Shown here one piece after another: positions 42,137 to 51,081 of a stretch of DNA of 64,000 nucleotides. Position 1 is the first letter of the stretch. Every line of letters begins with the position of its first letter. Origin of the DNA: Microlunatus flavus (GTDB taxonomy: Bacteria; Actinomycetota; Actinomycetes; Propionibacteriales; Propionibacteriaceae); contig NZ_FOFA01000005.1 in NCBI RefSeq assembly GCF_900110855.1, positions 62,001-126,000 of the forward strand. Reading direction: 5' to 3'. The notes under the pieces are model-generated. The model had not been told where the DNA came from. It did not search any database and saw only the letters and a program-made list of their open reading frames with translations. The translations under genes and the position numbers were made by a program.

Positions 42137-43461
42137 GCCAGCCCAGCACAGCGACGGCGGTGGCGCCCGCGCCGCAGCCTCCTGCGACACAGCCCGTCAC
42201 GACACAGCCCCTCACGACACAGCCCCTCGTACCGCTGGGCGCGGTGCCGCCCGAGGTGGCCACGCCGACCAGTGACACCCCGGCACGGCTGCGCCGCCTC
42301 CGCGCGGTGGTGGTCGGTAGCGGCGTGGCGCTGGCCGTGCTGGGCACGCTGGCGATGGCGCTGCTCACGCTCACCCTGCGGCAGGGGGCCAGCGACGTCG
42401 AGCAGCTGCTGCGGGTGCAGACCATCGAGACCGACCTGCTCGTCGCCGACGCGAACGCGACCAACACCTTTCTCGTCGGCGGCCTCGAGTCGCCCGAGCG
42501 GCGGGCCGCGTACGACGCCGCCCTGGCCGACGTGGCCGACCTGGTGGCCCGTTCGGCGCAGGCCCAGCCGGCCGACGCCGCGGCGCTGTCCGCGCTCAAC
42601 GCCCAGGTCCTCGACTACGCGAGCCTCGTCGAGGCCGCCCGCGCCAACAACCGCCAGGGCCTGCCGGTCGGGGCGCAGTACCTGCGCCAGGCGAGCAACG
42701 GGCTGCGGGCCGACGCCCTGCCGGTGGCCGACGCCCTCGTGCAGGCCAACGCGAAGCGGGCCAGCGCGTCGCTGACCACGGGGTGGGGCTGGGCCGTGCC
42801 CCTGCTGGGCCTGGCCGTCCTCGTGGTCCTGGTCGTCGTCCAGCTCCGCGTCGCCCGGCTGTTCCGCCGCCGGCTCAACCCCGGCCTCCTCACGGCCTCC
42901 CTGGTCGTGCTGGCGCTCGTGATCGCCTCCACGGCGCTCATGGCCCGGCTGTTCCTCGCGACGGACCTGGCGCGCGGCGAGGGCGACCTCGCCACGTCGG
43001 CCGGCGACGCGCGGGTGCAGGCCAACCTCGCCAAGTCCTCGGAGAGCCTCACCCTGATCGCCCGCGGCTCGGGCCAGGCCTACGAGCAGTCCTGGCAGTC
43101 CTCGGCCGCCGTGGTGCACGAGCGGCTGACCACCGACCGGATCCTGGCGCCCTTCGTGCACGACTTCGAGAGCTACGCGCAGGTGCACCGCAAGGTCCGC
43201 GCCCTCGACGACGGCGGCAGCTGGGACGCGGCGGTCGAGCTCGCCGTCGGGTCGGGGACGGGCTCGTCCAACGCGGCCTTCGCACCCTTCGACCAGAAGA
43301 TGGCGGACATCGCCCGCTCCTCGGGAGCGTCCGCGGTGCAGGACCTCCGCAACCAGGGGGCCGGGCTCGTCGTCGGCTGCCTGCTGACGCTCCTCGCCGG
43401 GCTGGCGAGCGCCTGGGCCGGCAGCCGCGGGATCTCGACCCGGCTGCGGGAGTACCGGTGA
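42133..43461 (+). CDS. glnX: GlnX-like four-helix-span membrane sensor
   Basis: A 442-residue membrane protein. A cytoplasmic Pro/Thr/Gln-rich tail (with the repeated unit TTQPL, coded by near-identical 15-bp repeats) is followed by TM1 near 58-82, an extracellular helical domain ~84-215, TM2 near 217-240, TM3 near 252-275, a second extracellular domain ~276-408, and TM4 near 410-430. In mycobacteria GlnX has this tandem layout and, with the lipoprotein GlnH, signals extracellular Asp/Glu to PknG. Gene order here (glnX-glnH-[one gene]-pknG) supports the same role. It overlaps the neighbouring genes by 4 bp each. Confidence 0.85.
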   Translation: MSQPSTATAVAPAPQPPATQPVTTQPLTTQPLVPLGAVPPEVATPTSDTPARLRRLRAVVVGSGVALAVLGTLAMALLTLTLRQGASDVEQLLRVQTIETDLLVADANATNTFLVGGLESPERRAAYDAALADVADLVARSAQAQPADAAALSALNAQVLDYASLVEAARANNRQGLPVGAQYLRQASNGLRADALPVADALVQANAKRASASLTTGWGWAVPLLGLAVLVVLVVVQLRVARLFRRRLNPGLLTASLVVLALVIASTALMARLFLATDLARGEGDLATSAGDARVQANLAKSSESLTLIARGSGQAYEQSWQSSAAVVHERLTTDRILAPFVHDFESYAQVHRKVRALDDGGSWDAAVELAVGSGTGSSNAAFAPFDQKMADIARSSGASAVQDLRNQGAGLVVGCLLTLLAGLASAWAGSRGISTRLREYR

Positions 43462-44438
43462 CCCGGGCCCGGGCCGGCCGGCGCGGGCTGGTGCTCGCCA
43501 CGGTCCTCGGCGTCTGCGCCCTCCTCAGCTCGTGCGGCGTCTTCGGCACCGACGAGACCCCGGTGCCCGCCGCTCCCACGAGCGCCGCGCCCACCGCCGC
43601 GCCCGCCGCGCCCGCCACCTGCGACGACGCGACCACCTCCTACGAGCCGGGCGCGCTCGCGAGCCCCGACGACCTGCCGGTAGGCTCGACGATGGCCAGG
43701 ATCAAGAAGCGGGGCCGGCTCGTCGCGGGCGTCTCGGCCGACAGCTACCTGCTCGGCGCGCGCAACCCGCTGGACGGCCAGGTCGAGGGCTTCGACATCG
43801 ACTTCGTGCGTGCGGTGGCCAAGGCGATCTTCGGCGACGAGAAGCGCTACCAGCTGGTCGTGATCACCGCCGCCCAGCGCATCCCCGCGCTGCAGTCGGG
43901 CCAGGTCGACCTCGTCGCGCGGAACATGACCATGACCTGCGACCGGTGGAAGCAGATCGCGTTCTCCTCGGAGTACTACCGCGCCGGCCAGAAGATCCTG
44001 GTCCGCCAGGGGTCGAAGGCCAGAGCGCTGTCCGACCTCGCCGGCCAGCGCGTCTGCGCGCCGAACGGCACGTCGAGCATGGACAACCTCGTGCGCCTGG
44101 AGCCGAAGGCGGTCGCGGTCGGCTCCGACAGCCACACCGGCTGCCTGGTGCTCTTCCAGCAGGGCCAGGTCGACGCGATCACCGGCGACGACACCGTGCT
44201 GGCCGGCCTGGCGGCGCAGGACCCGTACGCGGTCGTGCCGAAGCAGCAGGCCTTCACCGCGGAGCCGTACGGCCTGGGGATGAACGCGCAGAACGTCGAC
44301 CTCGTCCGGTTCGTCAACGCGCGCCTGGCCCAGATGCGCGCCGACGGCGAGTGGGAGCGGATCTACGACCGCTGGTTCGCCGGCCCCCTCGGACCCGCGC
44401 CGAGCCCGCCCAAGCCGGTGTACGGACGGTCCGCGTGA
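43458..44438 (+). CDS. glnH: GlnH-like glutamate/aspartate-binding lipoprotein
   Basis: A 326-residue lipoprotein with an Arg-rich N-terminus, hydrophobic stretch and lipobox LSSC near residue 24. A Pro/Ala/Thr linker follows, then a bacterial solute-binding family 3 domain (GRLVAGVSADSYLLGARNPLDGQVEGFDIDFVRAVAKAIFGD in the usual order; the ligand-site stretch is DLVARNMTMTCDRW). No amino-acid ABC permease or ATPase gene adjoins it. It therefore probably acts as a sensor subunit for GlnX and PknG rather than for uptake, as shown for mycobacterial GlnH. It is coupled by GTGA overlaps on both sides. Confidence 0.92.
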   Translation: MTRARAGRRGLVLATVLGVCALLSSCGVFGTDETPVPAAPTSAAPTAAPAAPATCDDATTSYEPGALASPDDLPVGSTMARIKKRGRLVAGVSADSYLLGARNPLDGQVEGFDIDFVRAVAKAIFGDEKRYQLVVITAAQRIPALQSGQVDLVARNMTMTCDRWKQIAFSSEYYRAGQKILVRQGSKARALSDLAGQRVCAPNGTSSMDNLVRLEPKAVAVGSDSHTGCLVLFQQGQVDAITGDDTVLAGLAAQDPYAVVPKQQAFTAEPYGLGMNAQNVDLVRFVNARLAQMRADGEWERIYDRWFAGPLGPAPSPPKPVYGRSA

Positions 44439-45604
44439 CCCCGACGGGCGCCCCCGGCGCGGTGCCGGCGACCCTGCCCGCACCGGTCGCGCCAGGTCGG
44501 CTGGGCGAGGCGCTGGACCCGGCGGAGGCGCTGGCCTACCTCTCGGCGCTGGGCGACTGGCTCGGCCGGCGGCGCGCCGAGCTGGACGCCCTGGACCGCG
44601 AGGCGCTCGCGTCGGCCGAACCGGCCCGGTTCACCGGCGACGTCACGCTCGCGATGACCCTGTGGCAGGCCGTGGCCGACCGCGAGGCACAGCTGCGGGC
44701 GCTGTGGGACTCGGGGCGCACGAGCCGCGACGACCGGGAGCGGATGGCCGCGCTGGTCTGGGGCCGCCGGTCCACCGCCGCGGCGGGCGCGACCTCGAGC
44801 GCCCTCGAGCTCAGCGTGCCGGAGGCCGGCCGGCTGCTCGACGCGGTCGTCGGCGAGCTGCGCGAACGGCTCGGGCTCGAGGAGTCAGGCGCACAAACCA
44901 CCGCCCGCGTCGCCGCGCTGCGGGCCCAGCTCGAGCGGCTGCGCGACCAGACGGCGCTCGAGCCGGCCGGTGCGGGGCGCCAGCGGGCGGGCGAGCACGT
45001 GGCCGGCCTCGCCTCCCGCCTCGCGGCCGCGGTCGCCAAGGCCGAGCGGGGTGGCGACGTCGGCGGCGTCCTCGGCCCGATCGAGGTCGAGGCGGCGACG
45101 CTGGAGCGCGACCTCATCGTGGGCGGCGCCCGGCGGCGCGAGGCCGGCGCCCTGGTCGCCCGCGTGCGCCAGGAGCGGGCCGAGCTCGCCCGGCGGACGG
45201 CGACGCTGGGGGCCCTGGCCGAACGCTGCGTGTCCACCGTGGCCGAGGCGCCCCGCTACGCCGTGCCCGACGTCGACGGCCTCGGACCGCTGCCGAACAC
45301 GGCCCCCGCCCTCGTCGCGTACGAGAACCGGCTCGCCCTGGTCGGGCGTGCCGTGACCTTCGCCGAGGAGGCGTACGGCCGCGCCCTGCGCGGCCACGAC
45401 GACCGCCTGGCCCGTCTGGAGGGGCTGCGGGTCAAGGCCGAGGCCCTCGGCCGGGCCACCGAGCCCGACCTCGCCCGGGCGTACGCGATGGCCCGCGAGG
45501 CCCTCGACGCCCGGCCCTCGCACGCGGCGCTCGCCGAGCAGCTCGTGACCCTCTACGCCACCTACCTGCAGGCATCCGCCCGCACCACCACGGAGGTCCG
45601 GTGA
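44435..45604 (+). CDS. Coiled-coil protein of unknown function between glnH and pknG
   Basis: A 389-residue Ala/Arg/Glu-rich, almost wholly helical protein with likely coiled coils around residues 30-110, 150-190 and 215-265, no membrane helix and no known domain. It overlaps glnH and pknG by 4 bp at each end. In M. tuberculosis, as I recall it, glnH and pknG adjoin directly, so this is an extra component here, perhaps a scaffold between the membrane sensor and the kinase. That is inference only. Confidence 0.8.
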   Translation: MTPTGAPGAVPATLPAPVAPGRLGEALDPAEALAYLSALGDWLGRRRAELDALDREALASAEPARFTGDVTLAMTLWQAVADREAQLRALWDSGRTSRDDRERMAALVWGRRSTAAAGATSSALELSVPEAGRLLDAVVGELRERLGLEESGAQTTARVAALRAQLERLRDQTALEPAGAGRQRAGEHVAGLASRLAAAVAKAERGGDVGGVLGPIEVEAATLERDLIVGGARRREAGALVARVRQERAELARRTATLGALAERCVSTVAEAPRYAVPDVDGLGPLPNTAPALVAYENRLALVGRAVTFAEEAYGRALRGHDDRLARLEGLRVKAEALGRATEPDLARAYAMAREALDARPSHAALAEQLVTLYATYLQASARTTTEVR

Positions 45605-47982
45605 GCACCACGGCGCTCGGCCCCGCCTGCACCCAGCCGGGCTGCACCGGCACGATCGTCGACGGCTGGTGCGACGTGTGCGGGAGCCCGGCCGCCTCCC
45701 CGCCGCCGGCCCTCGTGGCCGCCGGCCGCTGCGCGCAGCCCGGCTGCACCGGGACCGTCGTCGACGGTTGGTGCGACGTGTGCGGCTCCCCCGCGGCCGC
45801 GGTGCCGGGCCAGGCGGCGGCCCAGGTCGCCGCCGAGCAGGACGTGGCGGCGGGCCAGGCGGCGGGCGCTGTCTCCACCCGGACGCGCGGCTCCAGCCGC
45901 CTGGGCTCGACCGCGCTCGGGTCGTCCCGGCTGGCCGGCGAGGGTTCGCGGACCACGCGGCGCGTCGGCAGCGGGTCGCAGCGGCTGCGGGCCGCCCGGC
46001 TCGGCGCCGGGCTGACCCGGGTGCCGCCCGCGCCGGTGGTCGACGCGGCCCACGCGGTCCTGACCGACGCGTCGGTGCCCGAGGCGAAGCGCTTCTGCGC
46101 GCGCTGCGGCAAGCCGGTCGGCCGGTCCCGCGACGACCGGCCGGGGCGTCCGGAGGGCTTCTGCTCCAGCTGCGGCGCGCCGTACTCGTTCACGCCCAAG
46201 CTGAGGTCGGGCGACCTGGTCGGCGGGCAGTACGAGGTGGCCGGGGCCCTCGCGCACGGCGGGCTGGGCTGGATCTACCTGGCCCGTGACAAGAACGTGT
46301 CGGACCGCTGGGTGGTGCTCAAGGGCCTGCTGAACTCGGGCGACCCCGACGCGCTGGCCGCCGCGATCGCGGAGCGGCAGTTCCTGGCGGCCGTCGAGCA
46401 CCCGCTGATCGTGGAGATCTACAACTTCGTGTCCCACGAGGGCGCGGGCTACATCGTCATGGAGTACGTCGGCGGCGTCTCGCTCAAGGAGATCCTCAAG
46501 GAGCGGATGCGGGCGAACGGGGGCACCTTCGACCCGCTCCCGGTCGACCAGGCGCTCGCCTACGTCCTCGAGGTGCTGCCCGCGTTCACCTACCTGCACG
46601 ACCTCGGGCTGCTCTACTGCGACTTCAAGCCCGACAACCTCATCCAGGTCGGCGACGCGGTCAAGCTCATCGACCTCGGCGGCGTGCGCCGGGTCGACGA
46701 CCAGGAGTCGGCGATCTACGGGACGGTCGGCTACCAGGCCCCGGAGGTCGCGCGGCTGGGCCCGAGCGTCGCCTCCGACATCTACACGATCGGACGCACC
46801 CTCGCGGTGCTGATGACCGAGTTCCGGGGCTACCAGACCACGTACGTGGCCAGCCTGCCGCCGGCCGACGCCACCCCGGTCTTCGCGACGTACGACTCGC
46901 TGCACCGGCTGCTGCTCAAGGCCTGCGCGCCCGACCCGGCGGACCGCTTCAGCTCCGCAGACGAGCTGCGCGTCCAGCTGCTCGGCGTGCTCCGCGAGGT
47001 CGTGGCGTCGCGGACCACGGGGACGGCGCTGACCTCGGCGGCCTCGGTCCTGTTCGAGGCGCCGGCCATCACCGGCGGCGTCCTGGAGGCCGGCGACCTG
47101 CCCGCGCTGCGCGTGGACACCACCGACGCGCAGCACGCCTGGCTGAGCAACATCAGCGTGGACGACCCGGCCGAGCGGATCACGTTCCTGCAGACGGCGC
47201 CCGCGCTGAGCCCGGAGGTGCTGCTGGCCCAGGCCCGGGCCGCGCTCGAGCTCGGCCGCCCCGACCTGGTCGCCCAGGCCGTCGACACGATGCTGCGCGC
47301 GGACCCGTGGGAGTGGCGGGCGGTCTGGATGAGCGGGCTCTCGGCGCTCGCGCAGGGCGACACCGCGGCGGCGCAGGCGGCGTTCAACGCCGTCTACGGC
47401 CAGGTCCCGGGCGAGCTCGCACCGAAGCTCGCCCTGGCGCTGGCCTGCGAGCGCGGCGGCGAGCCGGCGGTCGCCGAGGCGCTCTACACGACCTGCGCCA
47501 GCACCGACGCCAACTACGTCGCTGCCGGGGCCTTCGGCCTGGCACGGGTGCGCGCGGCTCGGGGCGACGTCCCGGGCGCGGTCGCGGCCCTCGACCTGGT
47601 GCCGTCCACGAGCCGCGCGTTCTCCGACTCGCGCCGGCTGCGCGCGGTGACGCTCGCCGGGGCCGGCGCCGACCTCCCCCGGCTCTCGCAGGCCCTCGAG
47701 AGCCTCGACGGCGTGCGGCTCGACCCCCACGAGCGCAGCCTGCTGACGGCCGGCATCCTCGAGCGCGCGCTCTCCCGGACCCTGGCCGTCGCCGGGCCGT
47801 CCGGGACGCCGGGACCGGTCGCGGCCGCGGCGACCGTCGGCCGCTACGCTGCCACTCCCGACACGCTGCGTGACGGGCTGGAGGCGACCTACCGCGAGCT
47901 GGCCCGCAGCGAGGCCGACGAGGCCCGGAGCCACGCGTGGGTCGACCGGGCCAACGCCGTACGAAGGTGGACCCTGCGATGA
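45601..47982 (+). CDS. pknG: Serine/threonine kinase PknG with extra zinc ribbons
   Basis: A 793-residue soluble kinase. Two nearly identical zinc-ribbon-like units (CTQPGCTGTIVDGWCDVCG, residues 10-28 and 44-62) precede a rubredoxin-like pair (FCARCGKP near 165, FCSSCGAP near 187). The kinase domain (~200-470) has the catalytic Lys in VVLKGLLNSG near 240, YCDFKPDNL near 340, and LIDLGGV in place of DFG. TPR-like repeats follow (RADPWEWRAVWMSG, PGELAPKLALALACERGG), matching mycobacterial PknG closely. PknG couples amino-acid availability to GarA and to glutamate metabolism. The N-terminal duplicated ribbons are additional to what I recall of mycobacterial PknG. Confidence 0.95.
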   Translation: MSTTALGPACTQPGCTGTIVDGWCDVCGSPAASPPPALVAAGRCAQPGCTGTVVDGWCDVCGSPAAAVPGQAAAQVAAEQDVAAGQAAGAVSTRTRGSSRLGSTALGSSRLAGEGSRTTRRVGSGSQRLRAARLGAGLTRVPPAPVVDAAHAVLTDASVPEAKRFCARCGKPVGRSRDDRPGRPEGFCSSCGAPYSFTPKLRSGDLVGGQYEVAGALAHGGLGWIYLARDKNVSDRWVVLKGLLNSGDPDALAAAIAERQFLAAVEHPLIVEIYNFVSHEGAGYIVMEYVGGVSLKEILKERMRANGGTFDPLPVDQALAYVLEVLPAFTYLHDLGLLYCDFKPDNLIQVGDAVKLIDLGGVRRVDDQESAIYGTVGYQAPEVARLGPSVASDIYTIGRTLAVLMTEFRGYQTTYVASLPPADATPVFATYDSLHRLLLKACAPDPADRFSSADELRVQLLGVLREVVASRTTGTALTSAASVLFEAPAITGGVLEAGDLPALRVDTTDAQHAWLSNISVDDPAERITFLQTAPALSPEVLLAQARAALELGRPDLVAQAVDTMLRADPWEWRAVWMSGLSALAQGDTAAAQAAFNAVYGQVPGELAPKLALALACERGGEPAVAEALYTTCASTDANYVAAGAFGLARVRAARGDVPGAVAALDLVPSTSRAFSDSRRLRAVTLAGAGADLPRLSQALESLDGVRLDPHERSLLTAGILERALSRTLAVAGPSGTPGPVAAAATVGRYAATPDTLRDGLEATYRELARSEADEARSHAWVDRANAVRRWTLR

Positions 47983-48010
47983 CCGACCGCCGATGACCGA
48001 CCGCCGATGA
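47978..48010 (+). repeat. Tandem 14-bp repeat creating two MTDRR mini-ORFs between pknG and the phosphatase gene
   Basis: The unit CGATGACCGACCGC occurs twice in tandem (47978-47991, 47992-48005) and is followed by CGATGA. Each copy carries ATG ACC GAC CGC CGA followed by TGA. The result is a chain: the pknG stop overlaps ATG 47979, whose 5-codon frame ends at 47996 overlapping ATG 47993, whose frame ends at 48010 overlapping the phosphatase ATG 48007. All three junctions are ATGA. It could pass ribosomes from pknG to the phosphatase gene stepwise, or be a simple slippage duplication. Confidence 0.85.
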
Positions 48011-49122
48011 GCACCGTGCCCGCCGGGCCCGTCGTGACCCGGACGTGCCCGGGCTGCGGGGCCGAGGTCGAGCCGAGCCAGGCCTTCTGCGAGTCGTGCG
48101 GCTCGCCCCTGCTGGACGTGGGCGGCGCGGCGGCGGCGACGTTGACCGCGGTCGCCCAGGAGGCCCCCGTCGAGCTGACGCAGCCCGTCGTCGCGGCGCC
48201 CGAGGCCGACCCGGACGCCCTCGTCCCCGCCGCGCGCTGCCTGTCCTGCGGTGGCGAGGTGGGCGACGACGGTTACTGCACGGTGTGCGGGACCAAGGCG
48301 CCGACCCCGCGCGACCACTACGTCGAGCAGCCGGCGGCCTGGGTGGCCGCCGTCTGCGACCGCGGCGTGCGGCACCACCGCAACGAGGACGCGACCGCGA
48401 TCGCCGCCGAGCCCGACCCCGGGTCCCGCGCGGTCCTCGTCGTCTGCGACGGCGTCTCCACCGCCCCCGACTCCGACGTCGCCGCGCTCGCGGCCGCCCG
48501 CCGGGCCCGCGACGTGCTCGTGGCGGCACGCCCGGTCGGCCTGCCCAACCCGGCGAGCCGGGCCGGCCTGATCGCCGACGCCCTCGAGGACGCCGTCGCC
48601 CGGGCCGACCAGGCGGTGCTGGCCACCACGCCGGTGGAGGGGCCGAGCGCGGCCGCCTGCACCTTCGCCGCCGCGGTCGTCGAGGGCGACCTCGTCGTGT
48701 TCGGCAACGTCGGCGACAGCCGTGTCTACTGGCTGCCCGACCCGGGCGGTTCCGGGCCGGGCTCCGAGCCCGAGGAGCTGAGCCTCGACGACTCGATGGC
48801 CCAGGCCCGGATCGCCATGGGCGTCGACCGCGAGACCGCGGAGAACGGGCCCCAGGCGCACGCGATCACCAAGTGGCTGGGGCGCGACAGCCCCGACGTC
48901 GTGCCGCGCACGGGATCGGTGATCCTCGGCCACCCGGGCTGGGTGCTCGTCTGCTCCGACGGCCTGTGGAACTACTGCTCCGACGCCGTACGGCTCGGCG
49001 AGCTCGTCGGCTCGCTGTCGGCCGACGTCACCTCACCGCTCGAGCTGGCCGAGGCGCTGGTGCGCTGGGCCAACGAGCAGGGCGGGCGCGACAACGTCTC
49101 GGTGGCGCTGGCCCGGCACTAG
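48007..49122 (+). CDS. PP2C-type Ser/Thr phosphatase with zinc ribbons
   Basis: A 371-residue protein. The N-terminal double zinc ribbon (CPGCGAEVEPSQAFCESCG near 14-32; CLSCGG...YCTVCG near 79-97) is followed by a PP2C/SpoIIE-like domain with all metal-binding motifs: GVRHHRNEDA near 120, VVCDGVS near 145, GNVGDSRVYWL near 235, VCSDGLWNY near 320 and GRDNVSVAL at the end. It is soluble and should reverse phosphorylation by the upstream PknG. Its ribbons resemble those on the kinase and FHA proteins, suggesting shared docking. It is the last plus-strand gene before the inverted block. Confidence 0.93.
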   Translation: MSTVPAGPVVTRTCPGCGAEVEPSQAFCESCGSPLLDVGGAAAATLTAVAQEAPVELTQPVVAAPEADPDALVPAARCLSCGGEVGDDGYCTVCGTKAPTPRDHYVEQPAAWVAAVCDRGVRHHRNEDATAIAAEPDPGSRAVLVVCDGVSTAPDSDVAALAAARRARDVLVAARPVGLPNPASRAGLIADALEDAVARADQAVLATTPVEGPSAAACTFAAAVVEGDLVVFGNVGDSRVYWLPDPGGSGPGSEPEELSLDDSMAQARIAMGVDRETAENGPQAHAITKWLGRDSPDVVPRTGSVILGHPGWVLVCSDGLWNYCSDAVRLGELVGSLSADVTSPLELAEALVRWANEQGGRDNVSVALARH

Positions 49123-49143
49123 GAGCACGCCGGCCGTACGCGG

Positions 49144-49539
49144 TCAGCCCGCCGTGCCGACCGGTCCCTCGGCGTCGACCCCGCCCGGCTCCCAGAGCTG
49201 CAGGACGTTGCCCTCGGGGTCCCTCAGCGAGGCGAACGTCCCGTTCGGGTACGTCTCGGGGTCGACCTCGACCTCGATGCCGGCCGCTCGGAGCTGCGCC
49301 ACCATCGCCTCGAGATCGGGGACGCGGAAGTTCATCGACCACGTCCGGTCCGGGCCGCCGAGGTGCTCGGGGTCGTCCATGCCGAAGAACACGGTCGGAC
49401 CCGCCTCCTGCCGCCAGGACGGGTCGCCGTAGGCCGCGGGCGGCCCGTCGACCCCGAGGTGCTCGGCGTACCAGGCCGCGAGCCGCTCGGGCTCGCGCGC
49501 CCGGAAGAAGAAGCCTCCGATGCCGCTCACACGCTCCAC
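49144..49539 (-). CDS. VOC family protein
   Basis: A 131-residue glyoxalase-fold protein: GIGGFFFRAREPERLAAWYAEHLG, WSMNFRVPDLEAMVAQLRAAG, and TFASLRDPEGNVLQLWEPG. Substrate unknown. It lies on the minus strand, converging on the phosphatase gene, at the end of a four-gene block that separates the phosphatase from the vWA/FHA pair. Confidence 0.87.
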   Translation of the reverse strand: MERVSGIGGFFFRAREPERLAAWYAEHLGVDGPPAAYGDPSWRQEAGPTVFFGMDDPEHLGGPDRTWSMNFRVPDLEAMVAQLRAAGIEVEVDPETYPNGTFASLRDPEGNVLQLWEPGGVDAEGPVGTAG

Positions 49540-49554
49540 GCCGGCACCTCCCGC

Positions 49555-49971
49555 TCAGGCGCCGACGACGCCGAGGGTCAGCAGCACGTTGGAGAAGACG
49601 CGCTGCTCGCCGGTCGCGACGAGCAGGGCCAGGTCCTCGCCCCGGGCCTCGGCGTAGAACTCCTGCCGGGTCAGCGCGGTGAGCTCGAGGCCGGGCAGCA
49701 GCCGGCGGAACGACGCGAAGATCTCGGGCTCGGGGCCCTCGCCGGGCACCATCACGGCCGCCGACTCCACGACGACGGCGGTGAGCAGCGCCTCGAGCAC
49801 GTCCTCCGCCCCGACGAGCCCGGGGCGGAGGTTCAGGTAGACGATCCGCGCGTTCGGTCCGACGACCGTGCGGAAGGGGTAGTTGGCGTCGGCGACCAGC
49901 ACGCGCGAGCCGTGCCCGGCCGTCGCGAGCGCCTCGAGCATCTCGGGGTGGACGAGGGGGTGGCGGAGCAT
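49555..49971 (-). CDS. RbsD/FucU family sugar mutarotase-like protein
   Basis: A 138-residue RbsD/FucU protein: LVHPEMLEALATAGHGSRVLVADANYPF carries the catalytic His near residue 20, and VFSNVLLTLGV is the typical C-terminal end. The family interconverts anomers of ribose or fucose. No sugar transporter adjoins it; the LacI-controlled ABC operon is 13 kb away. Its ATG directly follows the stop of the upstream CNNM gene (TGAATG). Confidence 0.88.
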   Translation of the reverse strand: MLRHPLVHPEMLEALATAGHGSRVLVADANYPFRTVVGPNARIVYLNLRPGLVGAEDVLEALLTAVVVESAAVMVPGEGPEPEIFASFRRLLPGLELTALTRQEFYAEARGEDLALLVATGEQRVFSNVLLTLGVVGA

Positions 49972-51081
49972 TCAGCGGCCTCCGGTCGGTCGGGTCGTGA
50001 CGAGTGTGCCGGTCGGCGTTGCCGCGAGGGCCTCGGGGTGGGTGGTGGTCGCGTCGTCGACGCGGCCGACGAGCTCCTCGATCACGTCCTCGAGGAAGAG
50101 GATCCCGGTCGCGCGGCCCTCGCGGTCGACCGAGCGGGCGACGTGCACGCCCTGGCGGCGCATCGTCGCGAGCGCGTCCTCCAGGTCGGTGTCGCGGAGC
50201 ACCGAGGCGAGCCGGCGGACCCGCTTGGCCGGGAACGGCTGGGACGCCTGCGCCCCGTCGGACAGGTCCATCACGTCCTTGAGGTGGACGAAGCCCACGG
50301 GTTCGCGGTCGTCGTCGACGAGGAGGTAGCGGGAGAACCCGTGCTCGACGAGCGCCTCCTGCACCTGGTCGGGCGTGGCGGTGGCGCGCGGCAGGGCGAC
50401 GATGCGCTCCATCGGCACCTCGACGTCGTGGACCTTCTTGGCCGTGAAGTCGAAGGCGTTGCTCAGCGCCCCCGTCGTGTCTTCGAGCACGCCCTCGCGG
50501 GTCGACTGCTCGACGATGCCGGCGACCTCGTCGAGGGTGTACGTGCTCGTCGCCTCGTCCTTGGGCTCCACCCCGAAGAGCCGCAGCACGGCGTTCGCGA
50601 GCGCGTTCAGCGTCCAGATCACCGGGCGCAGGACGCGCGACACCAGCACCAGCGGCGGCGCCAGCATCAGCACCGCGCGGTCGGGGACGGAGAACGAGAG
50701 GTTCTTGGGGACCATCTCGCCGAAGACGACGTGCAGGAACGTCACGAGCACCAGCGCGACGACGAAGGCCAGGATGCCGATGACCTCGGCGTCGAGACCG
50801 GTCAGCCCGAGCGGGATCTCGATTAGGTGGTGGATCGCCGGCTCGGAGACGTTGAGGATGAGCAGCGAGGCCACGGTGATGCCGAGCTGGCTGGTCGCGA
50901 GCATCAGCGTCGCGTGCTCCATGGCGTAGAGCGCCGTCTGCGCCGACCGGCTGCCCGCCTCGGCGCGCGGCTCGATCTGCGAACGTCGGGCGGAGATGAC
51001 GGCGAACTCGGCGCCGACGAAGAAGGCGTTGACGGCCAGCAGCACGACCAGTGCGACCAGGCCCGGGACGTACTCACCCAT
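49972..51081 (-). CDS. CNNM/CBS domain protein (short, HlyC/CorC type)
   Basis: A 369-residue membrane protein. The DUF21/CNNM transmembrane domain (residues 1-190; LVALVVLLAVNAFFVGAEFAVISARRSQIEPRAEAG order, FGEMVPKNLSF near 125) is followed by a CBS pair (DVEVPMERIVALP, LVDDDREPVGFVHLKDVM, TGILFLEDVIEELVG). The C-terminal CorC_HlyC transporter-associated domain is missing, unlike its upstream neighbour. Related proteins transport Mg or Co or handle metal efflux; the haemolysin name is historical. Its start overlaps the end of the longer paralogue by 8 bp. Confidence 0.9.
   Translation of the reverse strand: MGEYVPGLVALVVLLAVNAFFVGAEFAVISARRSQIEPRAEAGSRSAQTALYAMEHATLMLATSQLGITVASLLILNVSEPAIHHLIEIPLGLTGLDAEVIGILAFVVALVLVTFLHVVFGEMVPKNLSFSVPDRAVLMLAPPLVLVSRVLRPVIWTLNALANAVLRLFGVEPKDEATSTYTLDEVAGIVEQSTREGVLEDTTGALSNAFDFTAKKVHDVEVPMERIVALPRATATPDQVQEALVEHGFSRYLLVDDDREPVGFVHLKDVMDLSDGAQASQPFPAKRVRRLASVLRDTDLEDALATMRRQGVHVARSVDREGRATGILFLEDVIEELVGRVDDATTTHPEALAATPTGTLVTTRPTGGR

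Noticed and set aside
42180-42235. Short direct repeats in the glnX N-terminus as a separate repeat element
   Set aside because: They are in-frame codon repeats for a Thr/Gln/Pro/Leu linker inside the gene and are described there.
43458-44438. GlnH as part of an amino-acid uptake ABC transporter
   Set aside because: No permease or ATPase gene is adjacent; neighbours are glnX and pknG, as in the mycobacterial sensing pathway.
45562-48933. Long minus-strand frame antisense to pknG and the phosphatase gene
   Set aside because: Both plus-strand proteins have complete catalytic motifs; the antisense frame has none.
49555-49971. RbsD/FucU as part of the sugar ABC operon at 33-36 kb
   Set aside because: It is 13 kb away on a different transcription unit with CNNM genes; no evidence links them beyond the family name.
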